A stretch of DNA of 64,000 nt. Origin: an uncultured Chlamydia sp. Its GTDB lineage: Bacteria > Chlamydiota > Chlamydiia > Chlamydiales > Simkaniaceae. This document shows positions 63,730-64,000 of this stretch, piece after piece. Position 1 is the stretch's first letter; each line of letters opens with the position of its first letter. The stretch lies in assembly GCA_946127115.1 (NCBI GenBank), contig CAMGYI010000001.1, positions 726,857 through 790,856 of the forward strand, in the 5' to 3' direction. A program made the translations under genes and the position numbers. Below the pieces are notes generated by a model, which saw nothing but the letters and a program-made list of their open reading frames with translations, did not search any database and was not told where the DNA came from.

Positions 63730-64000
63730 CAAAAAGAACAGAAAGGCTCAATTCACTCCTAACAGAAGTGATCAGTGAAGTCATTCACAAGCAAGTTCGC
63801 AACCCTAATGTTGCTCAATTTACGACAATAACTGGAGTCGATATTTCAAAAGATCTTCACCATGCCAAGGTCTATGTGAGTGTGATTGGGACCGACCAAG
63901 AGCGAAATACAACTGTTGAAGCTTTAGAGACGGCTGCTGGTTTCATCGGGGTGCATGCCTCAAAAAAAGTTGTGATGCGACACTTCCCTTCACTAACATT
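63726..64000 (+). CDS. rbfA: ribosome-binding factor A, cut by the window end
   Basis: The first ~91 residues are present. ATG at 63726 overlaps the infB stop as ATGA. The N-terminus [28 protein letters not shown] and the [11 protein letters not shown] strand fit RbfA, a 30S maturation and cold-shock factor that follows infB in many bacteria. The remaining C-terminus is outside the window. Confidence 0.93.
   Translation, partial: MTKRTERLNSLLTEVISEVIHKQVRNPNVAQFTTITGVDISKDLHHAKVYVSVIGTDQERNTTVEALETAAGFIGVHASKKVVMRHFPSLT

Noticed and set aside
1-64000. CRISPR arrays, prophage, attachment sites or a replication origin
   Set aside because: No regularly spaced direct repeats, phage structural or integrase genes, or DnaA-box clusters were noticed.

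Overview
The window looks like a chromosomal segment of an environmental (non-Chlamydiaceae) member of the Chlamydiae, most likely Parachlamydiales/Simkaniales-like; the exact genus cannot be told from sequence alone. Four runs of genes follow the order I remember from Chlamydia trachomatis: ftsY-sucC-sucD (CT820-822); aas, priA, CT779-like, lysS, cysS (CT776-782); murF-mraY-murD-nlpD-ftsW-murG-murC-ftsQ-rsbV-miaA-CT768-like-rsfS-fabF-nudix (CT756-771); and rpe-efp1-accB-accC (CT121-124). The EF-P is of the divergent chlamydial Efp1 type, and there is a type III secretion translocon operon. CT numbers are from memory and serve only as pointers.

Layout. 1-7.8 kb: a GH64-like glucanase (its start may lie outside the window), an M50 site-2-type protease coupled to sucD-sucC, divergent ftsY, a small exported protein and a VOC protein. 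7.1-19 kb: CT779-like gene, priA, an exported PhyH-family oxygenase, a transposase remnant, lysS carrying an N-terminal B3/B4 domain, then cysS and a PlsC-ACP-AMP-ligase fusion on the opposite strand. 19-22.4 kb: a small ORF with its own promoter and a 1044-residue membrane-anchored protein with a CKx3DR (CX5R) loop, a candidate host phosphoinositide phosphatase. 22.4-39 kb: a long minus-strand block for fatty acid synthesis, NAD, ribosome silencing, tRNA modification, anti-sigma antagonism and the division/peptidoglycan-precursor cluster, interrupted by an IS630 remnant and a plus-strand gene of unknown function. 39.4-43 kb: tRNA-Cys, a frameshifted rsmI, and a tightly coupled nucleoside phosphorylase - spore-photoproduct-lyase-like radical SAM - SDR cluster. 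43-49.3 kb: a four-gene translocon operon ending in a strong terminator, facing a divergent small gene with a near-consensus promoter overlapped by an inverted repeat. 49-58 kb: rmlA, hpt, accC, accB, efp, HAD phosphatase, yvcK, rpe, an unknown 532-residue protein and an aspartokinase lacking ACT domains. 58-64 kb: rpsA, nusA, infB, rbfA (cut by the window end).

How the parts fit together. Most genes are housekeeping: translation (rpsA, infB, rbfA, efp, lysS, cysS, rsmI, rsfS, miaA, tRNA-Cys), peptidoglycan precursor synthesis and division, lipid synthesis (accB/C, fabF, aas), and TCA/pentose phosphate metabolism. The accessory, host-facing layer is the translocon operon, the CX5R protein, the GH64 protein and several small unknown genes. 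Purine salvage (hpt, a nucleoside phosphorylase) and an isolated dTDP-sugar gene (rmlA) suggest more metabolic capacity than in pathogenic Chlamydia.

The most distinctive items are the B3/B4-LysRS fusion, the putative phosphoinositide phosphatase effector, the phosphorylase-SPL-SDR cassette, and the translocon operon with its enlarged SctE-like protein and two unassigned partners. All functional calls rest on motif reading and remembered family features, without database searches.
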